NCBI GenBank assembly: GCA_018260445.1
Contig: JAGLBE010000002.1
Span: forward strand, 277-64,276
Reading direction: 5' to 3'
DNA length: 64,000 nucleotides
Origin: Psychrobacter sp.
Lineage (GTDB): Bacteria; Pseudomonadota; Gammaproteobacteria; Pseudomonadales; Moraxellaceae
Part shown: positions 26,162 to 35,665 of the stretch, one piece after another
How the letters are laid out: every line of letters begins with the position of its first letter
How positions within the stretch are numbered: position 1 is the first letter of the stretch
Notes under the pieces: generated by a model
Databases searched by the model: none
What the model was told of the DNA's origin: nothing
What the model saw: only the letters and a program-made list of their open reading frames with translations
Position numbers and translations under genes: made by a program

Positions 26162-28528
26162 ATGCTGATTCGTGTCGCCCTTCCCGTACCTCTTTATCGT
26201 GAGTTTGACTACCTGCCGCCAGTAGCGTCTAAACAAGAAACCCTTCTAAATGTTGACAACAATCCGCAGATGACACTGCCGCCTATCGGGGGCAGAGTGC
26301 AGGTATCGTTTGCCGGGCAAACCTTAATCGGAATCGTGGTGGCGTATGTCGCCAAAGCCGATAGCGCTGTGCCACTTAGTAAGCTTAAGCCGATAATATC
26401 CAGTATAGATGCTAAAGCCATCCTAAACGACCCTATGCTAACGCTGGCCCGTTGGCTGGCGCATTATTACCACTATCCTTTGGGCGATGTGTTATCCGTG
26501 ATGTTGCCAACTTTGATACGTCAAGGCAAACCCTTAGATTTACTGATTACCCATTGGCGCATAAAACCTCATATTGACGATACACATTTTAGTAGCAATG
26601 CTCATCGCCAAAAGCAGCAGTTTGCGATGCTTAAGCTGCATGGCAGTAAAGGCGCGAGTGAAGATACCTTATTGCTAGAGGGGATGCAGCGCCCCTTTTT
26701 AAAACGCCTCGAACAAAACGGTTTGATAGAACATTATGTTGAACCCAAACAGCCGCCCAAACCGGTCACATTAGTAAAGCTGCCCTTATCGCTCAATGAC
26801 GAGCAGGCGCATGCTGTCGATACCATTGTGCAAGCCTTTAACCAAAATACTTATCAGGGCTATCTGCTCAACGGCATCACCGGAAGCGGCAAAACCGAAG
26901 TGTATTTGCAAGCGATGCAGCCGATTTTAGAGGCGGGCAAACAGGTGCTGGTAATGGTGCCCGAGATTGGCTTAACCCCGCAAACCCGGGCCCGTTTTGC
27001 GCAGCGGTTTGCCGCCAATATTTTACTGCTGCATTCGGGCGTCAATAACACCCAGCGGCTACAAGGCTGGGAAGATTGCCGCCAAGGGTTCGCCCAAATC
27101 ATCATTGGCACGCGCTCGGCGGTTTTATATCCTTATGCCAATTTAGGGCTGATTGTGGTGGATGAGGCACATGACCAATCCTACAAACAGCAAGATAGCC
27201 TTAGATATCATGCGGCAAATGTGGCGCTGTATCGCGGCTATCAAGCCAAGATTCCTGTGGTATTAGGTACCGCCACGCCAGCGCTTGAACATCTTAAACT
27301 TATTGACGATAACAAGCTGACTGAGTTGCCGCTTACCCAGCGGGCAGGCAATGCGAGTAAAGCAAAACTGCAATTGGTTGATGCGCGCGACAAGCCCACC
27401 AAATATAGTGACTTGCCGGTTAATGATGTCAACCCCAGCCCAAGCTCATCGCACACTCAGGTGCGCCCCAATTTATTACCCAACCTACAAAGCGCTCAAA
27501 ACACTGGGCTCACCGATGCCACTATCGGCGCTATTGCTAAAACCCTAGCCGCTGGCGAGCAGGTGTTGGTGTTTTTAAATCGGCGCGGCTATGCGCCTAT
27601 TTTATTGTGTGCGGCTTGTGGCTGGCAAGCGGACTGTGTACGCTGTGAGGCGCACATGACTCTACATCACAGTCAGCTAAACGCCCGCCAGCCCAGCTAT
27701 TTAAAGTGTCACCATTGCGATTGGCAGTCCGCTATTCCGCTGGCTTGCCCAGATTGTGGCAGTGGCAACCTAGACGCTGTGGGCATGGGTACCACCCGGT
27801 TGACCGAAAGCTTGCATGCATTATTCTCAAACCCGCAAACTAGCAAACGCCCCTATCCCATTATTCAAATTGACCGTGATACCACCCGACGTAAAGACAG
27901 TTGGGAGGATATCTATCGCCGCATCAATACGGGCGAGCCGGCCATATTAGTAGGCACCCAAATGGTCGCCAAAGGGCATCACTTTCCCAATGTCACGCTG
28001 GTTTGTATGCCCAATGCCGATAGAGGCTTTTTATCGCCAGATTTTCGCTCGCCCGAGCACACCGCCCAGCTGATTATCCAAGTAGCAGGGCGCTCGGGGC
28101 GTGGCAGCAAGCCAGGTAGAGTATTGATTCAAACCGTGCAACCGGACAACCCGTTGCTACTAAAACTGGTGCGTAATGGTTATCTTGAGTTTGCTAAAAC
28201 CCTATTGGCAGAGCGCAAGATGCTAGGCTTGCCCCCTTACACCCATGGCGCCTTAATACGCTGTGAGGGCAAAACCTTAGAGCGGGCGACGCAAGCCTTA
28301 AAAGATGCCCTGACTATGTTGCCGCCCAACCAGTTAGCGGTGCTAGGCCCTATTGATGCGCCAATGAAAAAGAAAAACAGCCGGTTTCATGTGCAACTAT
28401 TATTGCTGGCCAAACAGCGACCGCACTTGCACGCAGTACTTGACCAGTGGTGGCCAAACGTTTTACAACTGCCCTCTGCCAAATATCTAAAGCTCACGTT
28501 GGATATTGACCCTATTGGTTGGGCATAG
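26162..28528 (+). CDS. priA: primosomal protein N', replication restart helicase PriA
   Basis: 3'-to-5' helicase that reloads the replisome at stalled forks. The 788 residues carry an N-terminal DNA-binding domain, Walker A GITGSGKTEVY (about 239-249) and Walker B VVDEAHDQSYKQQ (about 330). The zinc-binding cysteine clusters lie in LCAACGWQADCVRC and CHHCDW..CPDCGSG, and the helicase motif VAGRSGRG follows. The protein is longer than the 732 residues of E. coli, with extra residues near 70-90 and a Ser/Asn/Gln-rich insertion around 415-450. It follows ridA by 80 bp. Confidence 0.96.
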   Translation: MLIRVALPVPLYREFDYLPPVASKQETLLNVDNNPQMTLPPIGGRVQVSFAGQTLIGIVVAYVAKADSAVPLSKLKPIISSIDAKAILNDPMLTLARWLAHYYHYPLGDVLSVMLPTLIRQGKPLDLLITHWRIKPHIDDTHFSSNAHRQKQQFAMLKLHGSKGASEDTLLLEGMQRPFLKRLEQNGLIEHYVEPKQPPKPVTLVKLPLSLNDEQAHAVDTIVQAFNQNTYQGYLLNGITGSGKTEVYLQAMQPILEAGKQVLVMVPEIGLTPQTRARFAQRFAANILLLHSGVNNTQRLQGWEDCRQGFAQIIIGTRSAVLYPYANLGLIVVDEAHDQSYKQQDSLRYHAANVALYRGYQAKIPVVLGTATPALEHLKLIDDNKLTELPLTQRAGNASKAKLQLVDARDKPTKYSDLPVNDVNPSPSSSHTQVRPNLLPNLQSAQNTGLTDATIGAIAKTLAAGEQVLVFLNRRGYAPILLCAACGWQADCVRCEAHMTLHHSQLNARQPSYLKCHHCDWQSAIPLACPDCGSGNLDAVGMGTTRLTESLHALFSNPQTSKRPYPIIQIDRDTTRRKDSWEDIYRRINTGEPAILVGTQMVAKGHHFPNVTLVCMPNADRGFLSPDFRSPEHTAQLIIQVAGRSGRGSKPGRVLIQTVQPDNPLLLKLVRNGYLEFAKTLLAERKMLGLPPYTHGALIRCEGKTLERATQALKDALTMLPPNQLAVLGPIDAPMKKKNSRFHVQLLLLAKQRPHLHAVLDQWWPNVLQLPSAKYLKLTLDIDPIGWA

Positions 28529-28631
28529 CTTCGCGGTTAAAATTTGCCTTCACGCTAGCCTTAACCGTCGCTATCGTCAGCAGCATTCATCCTAGTAATC
28601 TTCTTAGCAACATCTTAGCAACCGCCCTATT

Positions 28632-28655
28632 CACAATCTTAGCCACAATCTTAGC
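28632..28655. repeat. two 12-bp tandem units downstream of priA
   Basis: CACAATCTTAGC occurs twice in tandem and a related ACATCTTAGC lies at about 28610. The group sits in the 200-bp gap between priA and the CDF gene. Confidence 0.6.
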
Positions 28656-28730
28656 CACAGCGCTATAATCCGCCGTATAATGCAGTATGCCTGAATCAGT
28701 CAAAAAGCCTATACCATTACAGAGGTATTT

Positions 28731-29888
28731 ATGAGTGCCCCAAACATCAATAAATCTACACAAGTTACCTCTACACCGCCCGTCACGACCAATTTAGCCC
28801 TAGATCATCATCCGCCGCATTTTCACGATATTCCCAAAGCTCGGGACATGCGTGCACAGCGCCGCACCTTACTATTTAGCTTTTTGATTATTACAGTCTT
28901 TATGCTGGTCGAAGCCGTTGGCGGTGTATTGACCCATAGTTTGGCATTGTTGTCGGACGCCGGTCACATGCTCTCAGATGCCGCTGCTTTGGGCGCCACC
29001 TTATTGGCGTTTAAAATTGGCGAAAAACAGGCCAATCAGCAAAAAACCTTTGGCTACAAACGCTTTGAGATACTGGTGGCGGGCGCAAACGGTGCTACCT
29101 TGATTATCATAGCGTTGATGATTATGTATGAGGCAATAGGCCGCTTTACCACGCCGCAAGCTGTGGCCTCTAAAGGGATGTTGATGATTGCTATTATGGG
29201 CTTGCTGGTGAACTTACTGGTGGCTTGGCTATTGCATCGGGGTGGCGCCGCGCATACGCATGAGCATAGTAATGATAATGATAACGCTCATGCGAATAAC
29301 GACCACCCCAGTCCTAAAACTGAACCTGACGCTACACACCCTAACCAGCCCGCTTCTAGCGAAAAAAATCTCAACATGCACAGTGCCTATTTGCACGTAT
29401 TGGGCGACTTGCTCGGCTCGGTGGCCGCCATTATCGCCGCCTTAGCAATGCTGTGGCTTGGCTGGTGGTGGGCGGACCCTGTGGCATCTATTATTGTGGC
29501 GGTGTTGATATTGATAAGCGGCTATCGGGTGGTAAAAGCCTCTGCCCATATTTTAATGGAGGGCACGCCTGATGAGATATCGCTAGACGCCGTTGCCCAA
29601 ACCATTCAAGCCCATGCGTCCGTGATTACCGTTCACGATTTGCATGTGTGGAGTATCACCAGTGGGCTGCATGCGTTGTCGTGTCATGTGGTGGTCGATG
29701 GCGATATGCGCATTACCGAAGCCAGTGCGCTTATCCATGAGCTTGAGCATCGCTTAGAAGCACTTGGCATTCATCATACCACCATTCAAGTGGAGTCTAT
29801 TGAGCATCCGCATAACCGTATGGATGCGATTGTCTGTGGGCTTGATGAGCATCATACGGATGGCCATGAGCACCGGCATACTCATTAG
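28731..29888 (+). CDS. cation diffusion facilitator, zinc-type efflux protein
   Basis: Inner-membrane metal/proton antiporter of the CDF family, 385 residues, probably exporting zinc (ZitB/CzcD type). The metal site is visible in helix 2 (SDAGHMLSDA, with Asp76, His79 and Asp83) and helix 5 (HVLGDLLGS). His-rich segments occur at the N-terminus, in the loop after helix 4 (about 180-205) and at the C-terminus. The cytosolic C-terminal domain begins at EGTPDEISLDAV and includes VHDLHVWSI. GAGG precedes the ATG. No metal regulator gene is next to it. Confidence 0.92.
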   Translation: MSAPNINKSTQVTSTPPVTTNLALDHHPPHFHDIPKARDMRAQRRTLLFSFLIITVFMLVEAVGGVLTHSLALLSDAGHMLSDAAALGATLLAFKIGEKQANQQKTFGYKRFEILVAGANGATLIIIALMIMYEAIGRFTTPQAVASKGMLMIAIMGLLVNLLVAWLLHRGGAAHTHEHSNDNDNAHANNDHPSPKTEPDATHPNQPASSEKNLNMHSAYLHVLGDLLGSVAAIIAALAMLWLGWWWADPVASIIVAVLILISGYRVVKASAHILMEGTPDEISLDAVAQTIQAHASVITVHDLHVWSITSGLHALSCHVVVDGDMRITEASALIHELEHRLEALGIHHTTIQVESIEHPHNRMDAIVCGLDEHHTDGHEHRHTH

Positions 29889-29942
29889 GGTCAAGGTCAC
29901 TCAATAGCCTACATTAAATAGCTTAATACAGACCCTGTCACG

Positions 29943-30227
29943 TTAACGTTTAGCCATTAGCTTTTTATAAACAGCGTGCAACAGCGGCCAAACCAGCCAC
30001 AGCAAAGCGACCAAAATTAGCGCAAACCCTAATAGCATCCATCCTATTCTAATGAAATAATCGGCTTTGCCATCCCAAGCTGGCGTGATTTCTGGCCCCA
30101 TGGTCGCCATGATGGCAAACAGATAACTTAAGACAATGAGAATGCTAGCGACCAGCACTCTAATAAAAGCTTTCAATAATTTAGTGCTTACACTATCATT
30201 TGGCTTTATAGTTAACCCTTTCATCAT
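29943..30227 (-). CDS. small inner-membrane protein, unknown function
   Basis: A 94-residue protein with two clear hydrophobic segments (about 22-42 and 60-85) and a positively charged C-terminus (YKKLMAKR). ATG 30227 is preceded by AAGGGA at nine bases; an upstream in-frame ATG (30272) would add 15 residues without a site. It lies between the CDF gene and dedA, on the opposite strand. No family recognised. Confidence 0.6.
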   Translation of the reverse strand: MMKGLTIKPNDSVSTKLLKAFIRVLVASILIVLSYLFAIMATMGPEITPAWDGKADYFIRIGWMLLGFALILVALLWLVWPLLHAVYKKLMAKR

Positions 30228-30438
30228 AACAAACTGTCCCTTATCAATACGCCTATTATTCGTCATAGTCACGGCAGCCTGCTGCTTGTTTATTCAAATA
30301 ACACCTTATATTCTTTAAATTACAATTATCTGTCGCCATAGGCAAGCGTTTGCTACGCCATTTTTGCTATACTAACCGACAATTTTAGGCGCTATTTTTT
30401 AACGCTACTTAACTGACGCTAAGAGTTAACCGACTACC

Positions 30439-31062
30439 ATGGAAAATTTAAACGACTGGATACTGAGTCTGATGGACACGCTAGGCTATATCGGCGTTAC
30501 CCTGATGATGTTTTTAGAAAACGTGTTTCCGCCCATTCCCTCGGAGCTGATTATGCCGGCTGCCGGCTTTGCCGCGGCGCAAGGTGAGATGCAGCTACTT
30601 TGGGTGATTGTCGCCGGCACCTTAGGCTCGGTGCTTGGGGCATTGCCGTTATACTATTTGGGCACGGTGTTTGACGAGCAGCGCCTACTCAAGCTTACCG
30701 AAAAGTATGGTAAATGGGTGTTGGTCAAACCTAGCGACATCACCAAGGCCAATCACTGGTTTAATCGCTATGGCAAAGCGGTGATATTTTTTGGGCGCAT
30801 GGTGCCTGCGATTCGCTCGCTCATTTCTATCCCTGCGGGGATGAATCGCATGCCACTGCTGCCTTTTTTAGGGTTAACGGCTTTAGGCTCAGCGATTTGG
30901 ACAGCGCTTTTGGCCTATGCCGGCTATACCCTGGGCGCCCATTACGACCAAGTCGAGCAATACATTGCCCCCATCTCAAAAGCCGTTGTTGCTATCGTAC
31001 TTATCGCTGCTATTGTCTTTATCGTTAAACGGCTTACAAACCGCCCACTTAAGCGTAATTAA
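30439..31062 (+). CDS. DedA family membrane protein
   Basis: A 207-residue DedA/VTT-domain protein with an N-terminal amphipathic segment, LENVFPPIPSELIMPAAGF, the conserved GRMVPAIRSLISIPAGMNRM stretch and C-terminal membrane helices. DedA proteins are lipid scramblases or carrier recyclers needed for envelope integrity; several take part in undecaprenyl phosphate or phosphatidylethanolamine translocation. Which lipid this one handles cannot be told. It is a single gene followed by a strong terminator. Confidence 0.9.
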   Translation: MENLNDWILSLMDTLGYIGVTLMMFLENVFPPIPSELIMPAAGFAAAQGEMQLLWVIVAGTLGSVLGALPLYYLGTVFDEQRLLKLTEKYGKWVLVKPSDITKANHWFNRYGKAVIFFGRMVPAIRSLISIPAGMNRMPLLPFLGLTALGSAIWTALLAYAGYTLGAHYDQVEQYIAPISKAVVAIVLIAAIVFIVKRLTNRPLKRN

Positions 31063-31084
31063 CTGTTTAAATCCGGTTTAACGA

Positions 31085-31123
31085 GAAAAAGGCTGGCAAT
31101 CATCCGATTACCAGCCTTTTTTG
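31085..31123 (+). terminator. terminator after dedA (bidirectional)
   Basis: Stem AAAAAGGCTGGCAAT pairs with ATTACCAGCCTTTTTT with one mismatch. It lies 20 bp after the dedA stop codon and 60 bp before the convergent serA stop codon, so it can serve both. Confidence 0.9.
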
Positions 31124-31182
31124 TTGCCAAGCCCTTATGACTAAGCACTACTGCATACGGCTTACTGTTTACTGCTTACTGC

Positions 31183-32409
31183 TTAAAACAATACCCGCAC
31201 TCGAATCGTCTCGGCAATCGCATTCAGTTTTTCTAACGCTAGGGTCGAATCACTGTTATCAACATCCATCACCAAATAGCCGACATCGCCCTCGGTCATT
31301 AAGCTTTGCGCTAAAATATTAATGCCTGCTGAGGCAAACGAGGCATTAATTTGCGCCAACACGCCCGGCACGTTTTTATGGATATGCAGCAACCGGTGTG
31401 CGCCTGCTTTTAGCATCACGCTCACTTCAGGGAAGTTGACCGCCGTTAACGTATCACCCATATCCGAATAACGCACAAACTTTTCGGCCACTTCCAAACC
31501 GATATTGGCCTGTGCTTCTTGGGTCGAGCCGCCAATGTGCGGGGTTAAAATCACGTTATCAAACTTGCGCAGTGGTGATTCAAACTCTTGATCCGCAGAC
31601 TTTGGCTCTTTTGGAAACACGTCAATGGCAGCGCCCAGCACCCGCCCGGACTCTAACGCAGCGGCCAAATCATCAATCTCAACACAGGTGCCGCGTGCCG
31701 CATTGATAAAATAGCTGCCCTCTTTCATCTGGTCAAACTGCTCTTTTTTCATCATATAACGGGTGCTTGGCACATCCGGCACATGCAAGGTGACAATATC
31801 GGCCGTATTTAACAGCTCGTTTAGGCTGCCCACTTGCAGCGCATTGCCCAATGGCAATTTGGTGACCACATCATGATAAATCACTTTCATCCCAAGGCTT
31901 TCGGCCAATACCGACAACTGTGACCCAATAGAGCCATAACCCACAATGCCCATCGTTTTACCACGTACTTCGTGCGAGTTTTTGGCCGACTTGCCCCAGC
32001 CGCCACGATGCACGGTGGCATTTTTTTCGGGAATACCCCGATACAACATAATCGCTTCAGCCAGCACCAATTCGGCCACCGAGCGGGTGTTGGAATAAGG
32101 GGCATTAAAAACCGGCACGCCCTTATCACGCGCCGCATCCAAATCCACTTGGTTGGTGCCGATACAAAAGCAACCAATCGCTATCAGCTTATCGGCATGC
32201 TCGAGCACTTCACGGGTTAACTGGGTGCGTGAGCGAATGCCAATAAAATGCGCATCTTTAATTTTTTCAATAAGCTCGTCTTGGTCAAGCGCATGGCTTA
32301 AATACTCAATATTGCTATACCCTGCCGCATCCAACACCTTGAGGGCATTGTCGTGCAAGCCTTCGAGCAATAAAAAACGAATTTTGTCTTTATTCAATGA
32401 TAACGCCAT
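31183..32409 (-). CDS. serA: D-3-phosphoglycerate dehydrogenase
   Basis: First enzyme of serine synthesis, oxidising 3-phosphoglycerate with NAD. The 408 residues follow the E. coli-type SerA: substrate domain (FIGIRSRTQLT, IGCFCIGTNQVDL), Rossmann domain (GIVGYGSIGSQL), the catalytic arginine in NAARGTCVEI, ELVLAEAI, LTPHIGGST with the catalytic histidine, and a C-terminal ACT domain that normally binds serine for feedback inhibition. ATG 32409 is preceded by AGGTGG at seven bases. It is divergent from a D-2-hydroxyglutarate-dehydrogenase-like gene. SerA of this type can also reduce 2-oxoglutarate, which links the two. Confidence 0.97.
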   Translation of the reverse strand: MALSLNKDKIRFLLLEGLHDNALKVLDAAGYSNIEYLSHALDQDELIEKIKDAHFIGIRSRTQLTREVLEHADKLIAIGCFCIGTNQVDLDAARDKGVPVFNAPYSNTRSVAELVLAEAIMLYRGIPEKNATVHRGGWGKSAKNSHEVRGKTMGIVGYGSIGSQLSVLAESLGMKVIYHDVVTKLPLGNALQVGSLNELLNTADIVTLHVPDVPSTRYMMKKEQFDQMKEGSYFINAARGTCVEIDDLAAALESGRVLGAAIDVFPKEPKSADQEFESPLRKFDNVILTPHIGGSTQEAQANIGLEVAEKFVRYSDMGDTLTAVNFPEVSVMLKAGAHRLLHIHKNVPGVLAQINASFASAGINILAQSLMTEGDVGYLVMDVDNSDSTLALEKLNAIAETIRVRVLF

Positions 32410-32743
32410 AAACAACCACCTATAAATAAGATAACTTTTCCGAAAAGATGCGCCTTATCTTACACAAAATTGCGCCATGATGTTAGAGGGTAAGGACAAT
32501 TATTAGTCGATAATTGCACCTAATTGAGCCTATTGCGGTGACCTGCTAGGTCATCGACCCCAGTTAACTGTCTTTGTCAGCTTTGTCAGCTTTGTCAGCC
32601 TAGGTCGTCTCGCCAACTTCTTTCTATTGAGGCGGATTGATAGGCAGATGTTGTAGTGATGCGCCCATAATTTGGCTATAATAAACGCATCATTCAAAAT
32701 ACCCCTCTGTTTTACCCCTCTGTTTTGCCCATTTGAGACCCTC
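32410..32743. other. divergent promoter region, serA and flavoenzyme gene
   Basis: 334 bp between divergent genes. It holds three tandem 9-bp units (CTTTGTCAG, 32573-32600) and a consensus -10 hexamer facing the flavoenzyme gene. No gene in it. Confidence 0.55.
32677..32682 (+). promoter_or_regulatory. candidate -10 element for the flavoenzyme gene
   Basis: A consensus TATAAT lies 62 bp before the proposed ATG 32744. The only TTG-type hexamer (TTGTAG, 32651) is 20 bp away, longer than ideal, so the -35 is uncertain. Confidence 0.4.
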
Positions 32744-34339
32744 ATGACCGCATCTGACCCAAGCCAAACCCCTGATACTGATACTGATACTGATATTGAT
32801 ACTGATATTGATACTGACGCTCACACCCTAACGCCTGCGCATGAACGTGCTCATGCTGATAGCGCCAAGCAAGCGGCGGTTAGTGAGCCGACGTTAAGTG
32901 AATATACGTGTAACGCTGCTAAAACGACGACCGATCCTAAGGCGTTACAGAATTTGCTAGATAGCCTTCTTACTCAACACGGCTTTGCGACCAATCAAAT
33001 CAAAACCGATGGCGATAGCCTTCAACATTGGGGCAAAGACTGGACCAAGCACTTTGCGCCGGCGCCCTCTGCCATTGTGTTTCCCAAATCCACCGAGCAG
33101 GTGCAAACCTTAATCCAATTGGCGAATCAACACAACATCGTGCTTACCCCAAGCGGCGGCCGTACGGGTCTATCTGCGGGCGCAGTCGCCAGCAATGGTG
33201 AAATTGTGGTTAGCCTTGATAAAATGAATCGCATTGGCAAGTTTCATCCAGCCGACCGTATGGTTGAAGTAGACGCCGGGGTTATCACCGAGCAATTGCA
33301 ACAGTTTGCCGAAGACAAAGGGCTGTATTATCCCGTTGATTTTGCCTCGGCCGGTTCCAGTCAGATTGGTGGCAATATTGGCACCAATGCCGGCGGCATT
33401 AAAGTCATTCGTTATGGGATGACTCGAGACTGGGTACTGGGATTGACCGTCGTCACTGGCAAAGGCGATATTTTGCAGCTGAACCGGGGCATGATAAAAA
33501 ATGCGACCGGCTACGATTTGCGCCATTTATTGATTGGCGCCGAGGGAACATTAGGCATTGTCACCCAAGCGCAAATTAAGCTTGCGCGGGCGCCGCAAGA
33601 GTTGACCGTGATGGTGCTTGGCATGGATGAGTTTGACCATGTGATGAACGTTTTATCCGCCTTTCAAGCCCAACTTGATTTGACCGCTTTCGAGTTTTTT
33701 GACAATGTGGCGCTGGATAAAATTATGGCAACGGGCCATGTGCAAGAGCCGTTTGCAGCCCGCAGCAACTACTACGTTTTGCTAGAATTTGAAGCACCCT
33801 ATGCGCCGATTATGGACAAAGCGATGGCGATGTTTGAGCAGTGCTTGGACAGCGGCTGGATAGTGGATGGGGTAATGAGTCAAAGCATCGCTCAAGCGAC
33901 TGAGCTTTGGAAACTGCGTGAATATATTTCTGAAACCATTGCGGTATTCACCCCGTATAAAAACGATGTTTCGGTGTTGATCAGTCACGTGCCCGCATTT
34001 ATCCATGATATTGAAACCATTGTCACTCGCCACTATCCCGACTTTGAAATCTGCTGGTTTGGCCATATTGGCGATGGCAACTTGCATCTTAACATTTTAA
34101 AACCTGAGACCTTGAGCAAAGACGACTTTTTTGCAAAATGTCAAAGCGTGAATGACTTGGTGTTTTCTACGGTGCAAAAGTATGGCGGCTCGGTATCTGC
34201 CGAACACGGCGTGGGTATGACCAAAAAACCCTATTTGCAGTATAGCCGTAGCGCCACTGAAATTGACTATCTGCGCGATATCAAAAAGGTCTTTGACCCC
34301 AATGGCATTATGAATCGAGGTAAGTTATTTGATTTGTAA
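32744..34339 (+). CDS. FAD-binding oxidoreductase, probable D-2-hydroxyglutarate dehydrogenase
   Basis: A GlcD/D-lactate-dehydrogenase-type flavoprotein of 531 residues. The FAD-binding PCMH fold holds PSGGRTGLSAGAV, SSQIGGNIGTNAGG and LIGAEGTLGIVT. The FAD-oxidase C-terminal domain holds WFGHIGDGNLHLNI and SAEHGVGMTKK. In Pseudomonas a homologue next to serA oxidises the D-2-hydroxyglutarate that SerA makes, and the divergent serA here supports the same role; glycolate or D-lactate remain possible. The start is ATG 32744; 24 further upstream codons are open but include the promoter. Residues 10-27 are an Asp-Thr/Asp-Ile repeat encoded by tandem GATACT hexamers, ahead of a His/Ala-rich variable segment, before the core begins near residue 60. 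Confidence 0.85.
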   Translation: MTASDPSQTPDTDTDTDIDTDIDTDAHTLTPAHERAHADSAKQAAVSEPTLSEYTCNAAKTTTDPKALQNLLDSLLTQHGFATNQIKTDGDSLQHWGKDWTKHFAPAPSAIVFPKSTEQVQTLIQLANQHNIVLTPSGGRTGLSAGAVASNGEIVVSLDKMNRIGKFHPADRMVEVDAGVITEQLQQFAEDKGLYYPVDFASAGSSQIGGNIGTNAGGIKVIRYGMTRDWVLGLTVVTGKGDILQLNRGMIKNATGYDLRHLLIGAEGTLGIVTQAQIKLARAPQELTVMVLGMDEFDHVMNVLSAFQAQLDLTAFEFFDNVALDKIMATGHVQEPFAARSNYYVLLEFEAPYAPIMDKAMAMFEQCLDSGWIVDGVMSQSIAQATELWKLREYISETIAVFTPYKNDVSVLISHVPAFIHDIETIVTRHYPDFEICWFGHIGDGNLHLNILKPETLSKDDFFAKCQSVNDLVFSTVQKYGGSVSAEHGVGMTKKPYLQYSRSATEIDYLRDIKKVFDPNGIMNRGKLFDL

Positions 34340-34382
34340 ATGGCTAAATAGTGGTCATGATAGTATGACAACCAACAGGCGC

Positions 34383-34425
34383 AAAAAAAACCCACTACCT
34401 GCCCATCATGCAAATAGTGGGTTTT
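34383..34425. terminator. bidirectional terminator between the flavoenzyme gene and tsf
   Basis: Stem AAAACCCACTA (34387-34397) pairs with TAGTGGGTTTT (34415-34425). The minus-strand side ends in eight T, the plus-strand side in four, so it is strongest for tsf transcripts. Confidence 0.85.
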
Positions 34426-34582
34426 AATGTTTATTCGCTGCTAGATTATCGGCTGTTGATAGTGAACGTGATTAGCAGTGAGTGTTCATAATTAGCACTG
34501 ACTAGCACCTAGCAGCAATAAGCGCTAACATCGGTTTTAAGCATCAGCAAGCAACGCTATACATTCAGCTTAGCCTTTACGC

Positions 34583-35464
34583 TTACTTTCCAGCCGCTGC
34601 CGCTTGCGTTGCCGCCACTTCAGCCGCAAAGTCTTCTTGCTTTTTCTCGATGCCTTCGCCCACTTCAAAACGTACAAACTTGAGCACGGTCACGCCTTCA
34701 GCCTTCAGCACATCACCTACTTTTTGCTCATTGTCCATGACATACGCCTGACGTACCAAAGTGACGTCATCTAAGTACTTACGCAAGCTACCTTCAATCA
34801 TTTTTTCGATAATGTTATCCGGTTTGCCAGATTCACGTGCTTTGGCTTCTGCAATCTCTTTTTCACGGGCTAAAATGTCCGCAGGCACATCGGTGTCATT
34901 CACAGCAACCGGGTTAAACGCCGCAATATGCATGGCAAGATTTTTACCTGTGTCTTCTGCGCCGCCTGCAGTAGAGACGACCACACCAATACGCAAACCA
35001 TGACGGTAAGTGGCTAAGTTATCACCTTCAATAATTTGGGCACGGCGGACTTGGATATTTTCGCCAATTTTTTGTACCAAAGATACGCGAGCTTCTTCAA
35101 CGCTTTGGCCATTGCCATAATCCAGCGCTGCGATTTCGCTGGCATCCGTCACGTTGTTTGCCAATGCAACCTCTGCTACTTTATCCGCAAACGCCGTAAA
35201 GCTATCATCTTTGGCCACAAAATCGGTTTGGCAATTGACCTCTAACAAAATGGCTTTATTGCCTTCGGTGGTGATAATAATCGCGCCATCAGCGGCGATG
35301 TTACCCGCTTTTTTGGCCGCTTTGGCTTGACCAGACTTGCGCAAGTTATCAATGGCGGTTTCGATGTCGCCTGCAGTTTCTTCAAGCGCTTTTTTGCATT
35401 CCATCATGCCAAGGCCAGTACGGTCACGCAGCTCTTTAACTAATTTTGCAGAAATTTTGGACAT
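34583..35464 (-). CDS. tsf: elongation factor Ts
   Basis: Nucleotide exchange factor for EF-Tu. The 293 residues show the N-terminal UBA-like module ([22 protein letters not shown]), the EF-Tu contact motif [12 protein letters not shown], and the C-terminal dimerisation region. The last 20 residues are Ala/Glu-rich. It lies 200 bp downstream of rpsB on the same strand, the conserved rpsB-tsf order. The wide gap has no strong terminator, so read-through from rpsB plus a local promoter are both possible. Confidence 0.97.
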   Translation of the reverse strand: MSKISAKLVKELRDRTGLGMMECKKALEETAGDIETAIDNLRKSGQAKAAKKAGNIAADGAIIITTEGNKAILLEVNCQTDFVAKDDSFTAFADKVAEVALANNVTDASEIAALDYGNGQSVEEARVSLVQKIGENIQVRRAQIIEGDNLATYRHGLRIGVVVSTAGGAEDTGKNLAMHIAAFNPVAVNDTDVPADILAREKEIAEAKARESGKPDNIIEKMIEGSLRKYLDDVTLVRQAYVMDNEQKVGDVLKAEGVTVLKFVRFEVGEGIEKKQEDFAAEVAATQAAAAGK

Positions 35465-35665
35465 ATTGTTATCTCTATTTGAGTTATTTATGGGTATAAA
35501 GTGGCACTATATAACGATAAGTATACGTTTTTAAAATGACAAGGGCATGACGAGGGTTTCCACATCATGCCGCAATAAATCATCGGTGACTCTACATTGA
35601 GTACAAACATCAGGTTAGGGTTTTAATAACGGCTGCTTGCCGCTTGTATATGCCCAAAACCTTAC

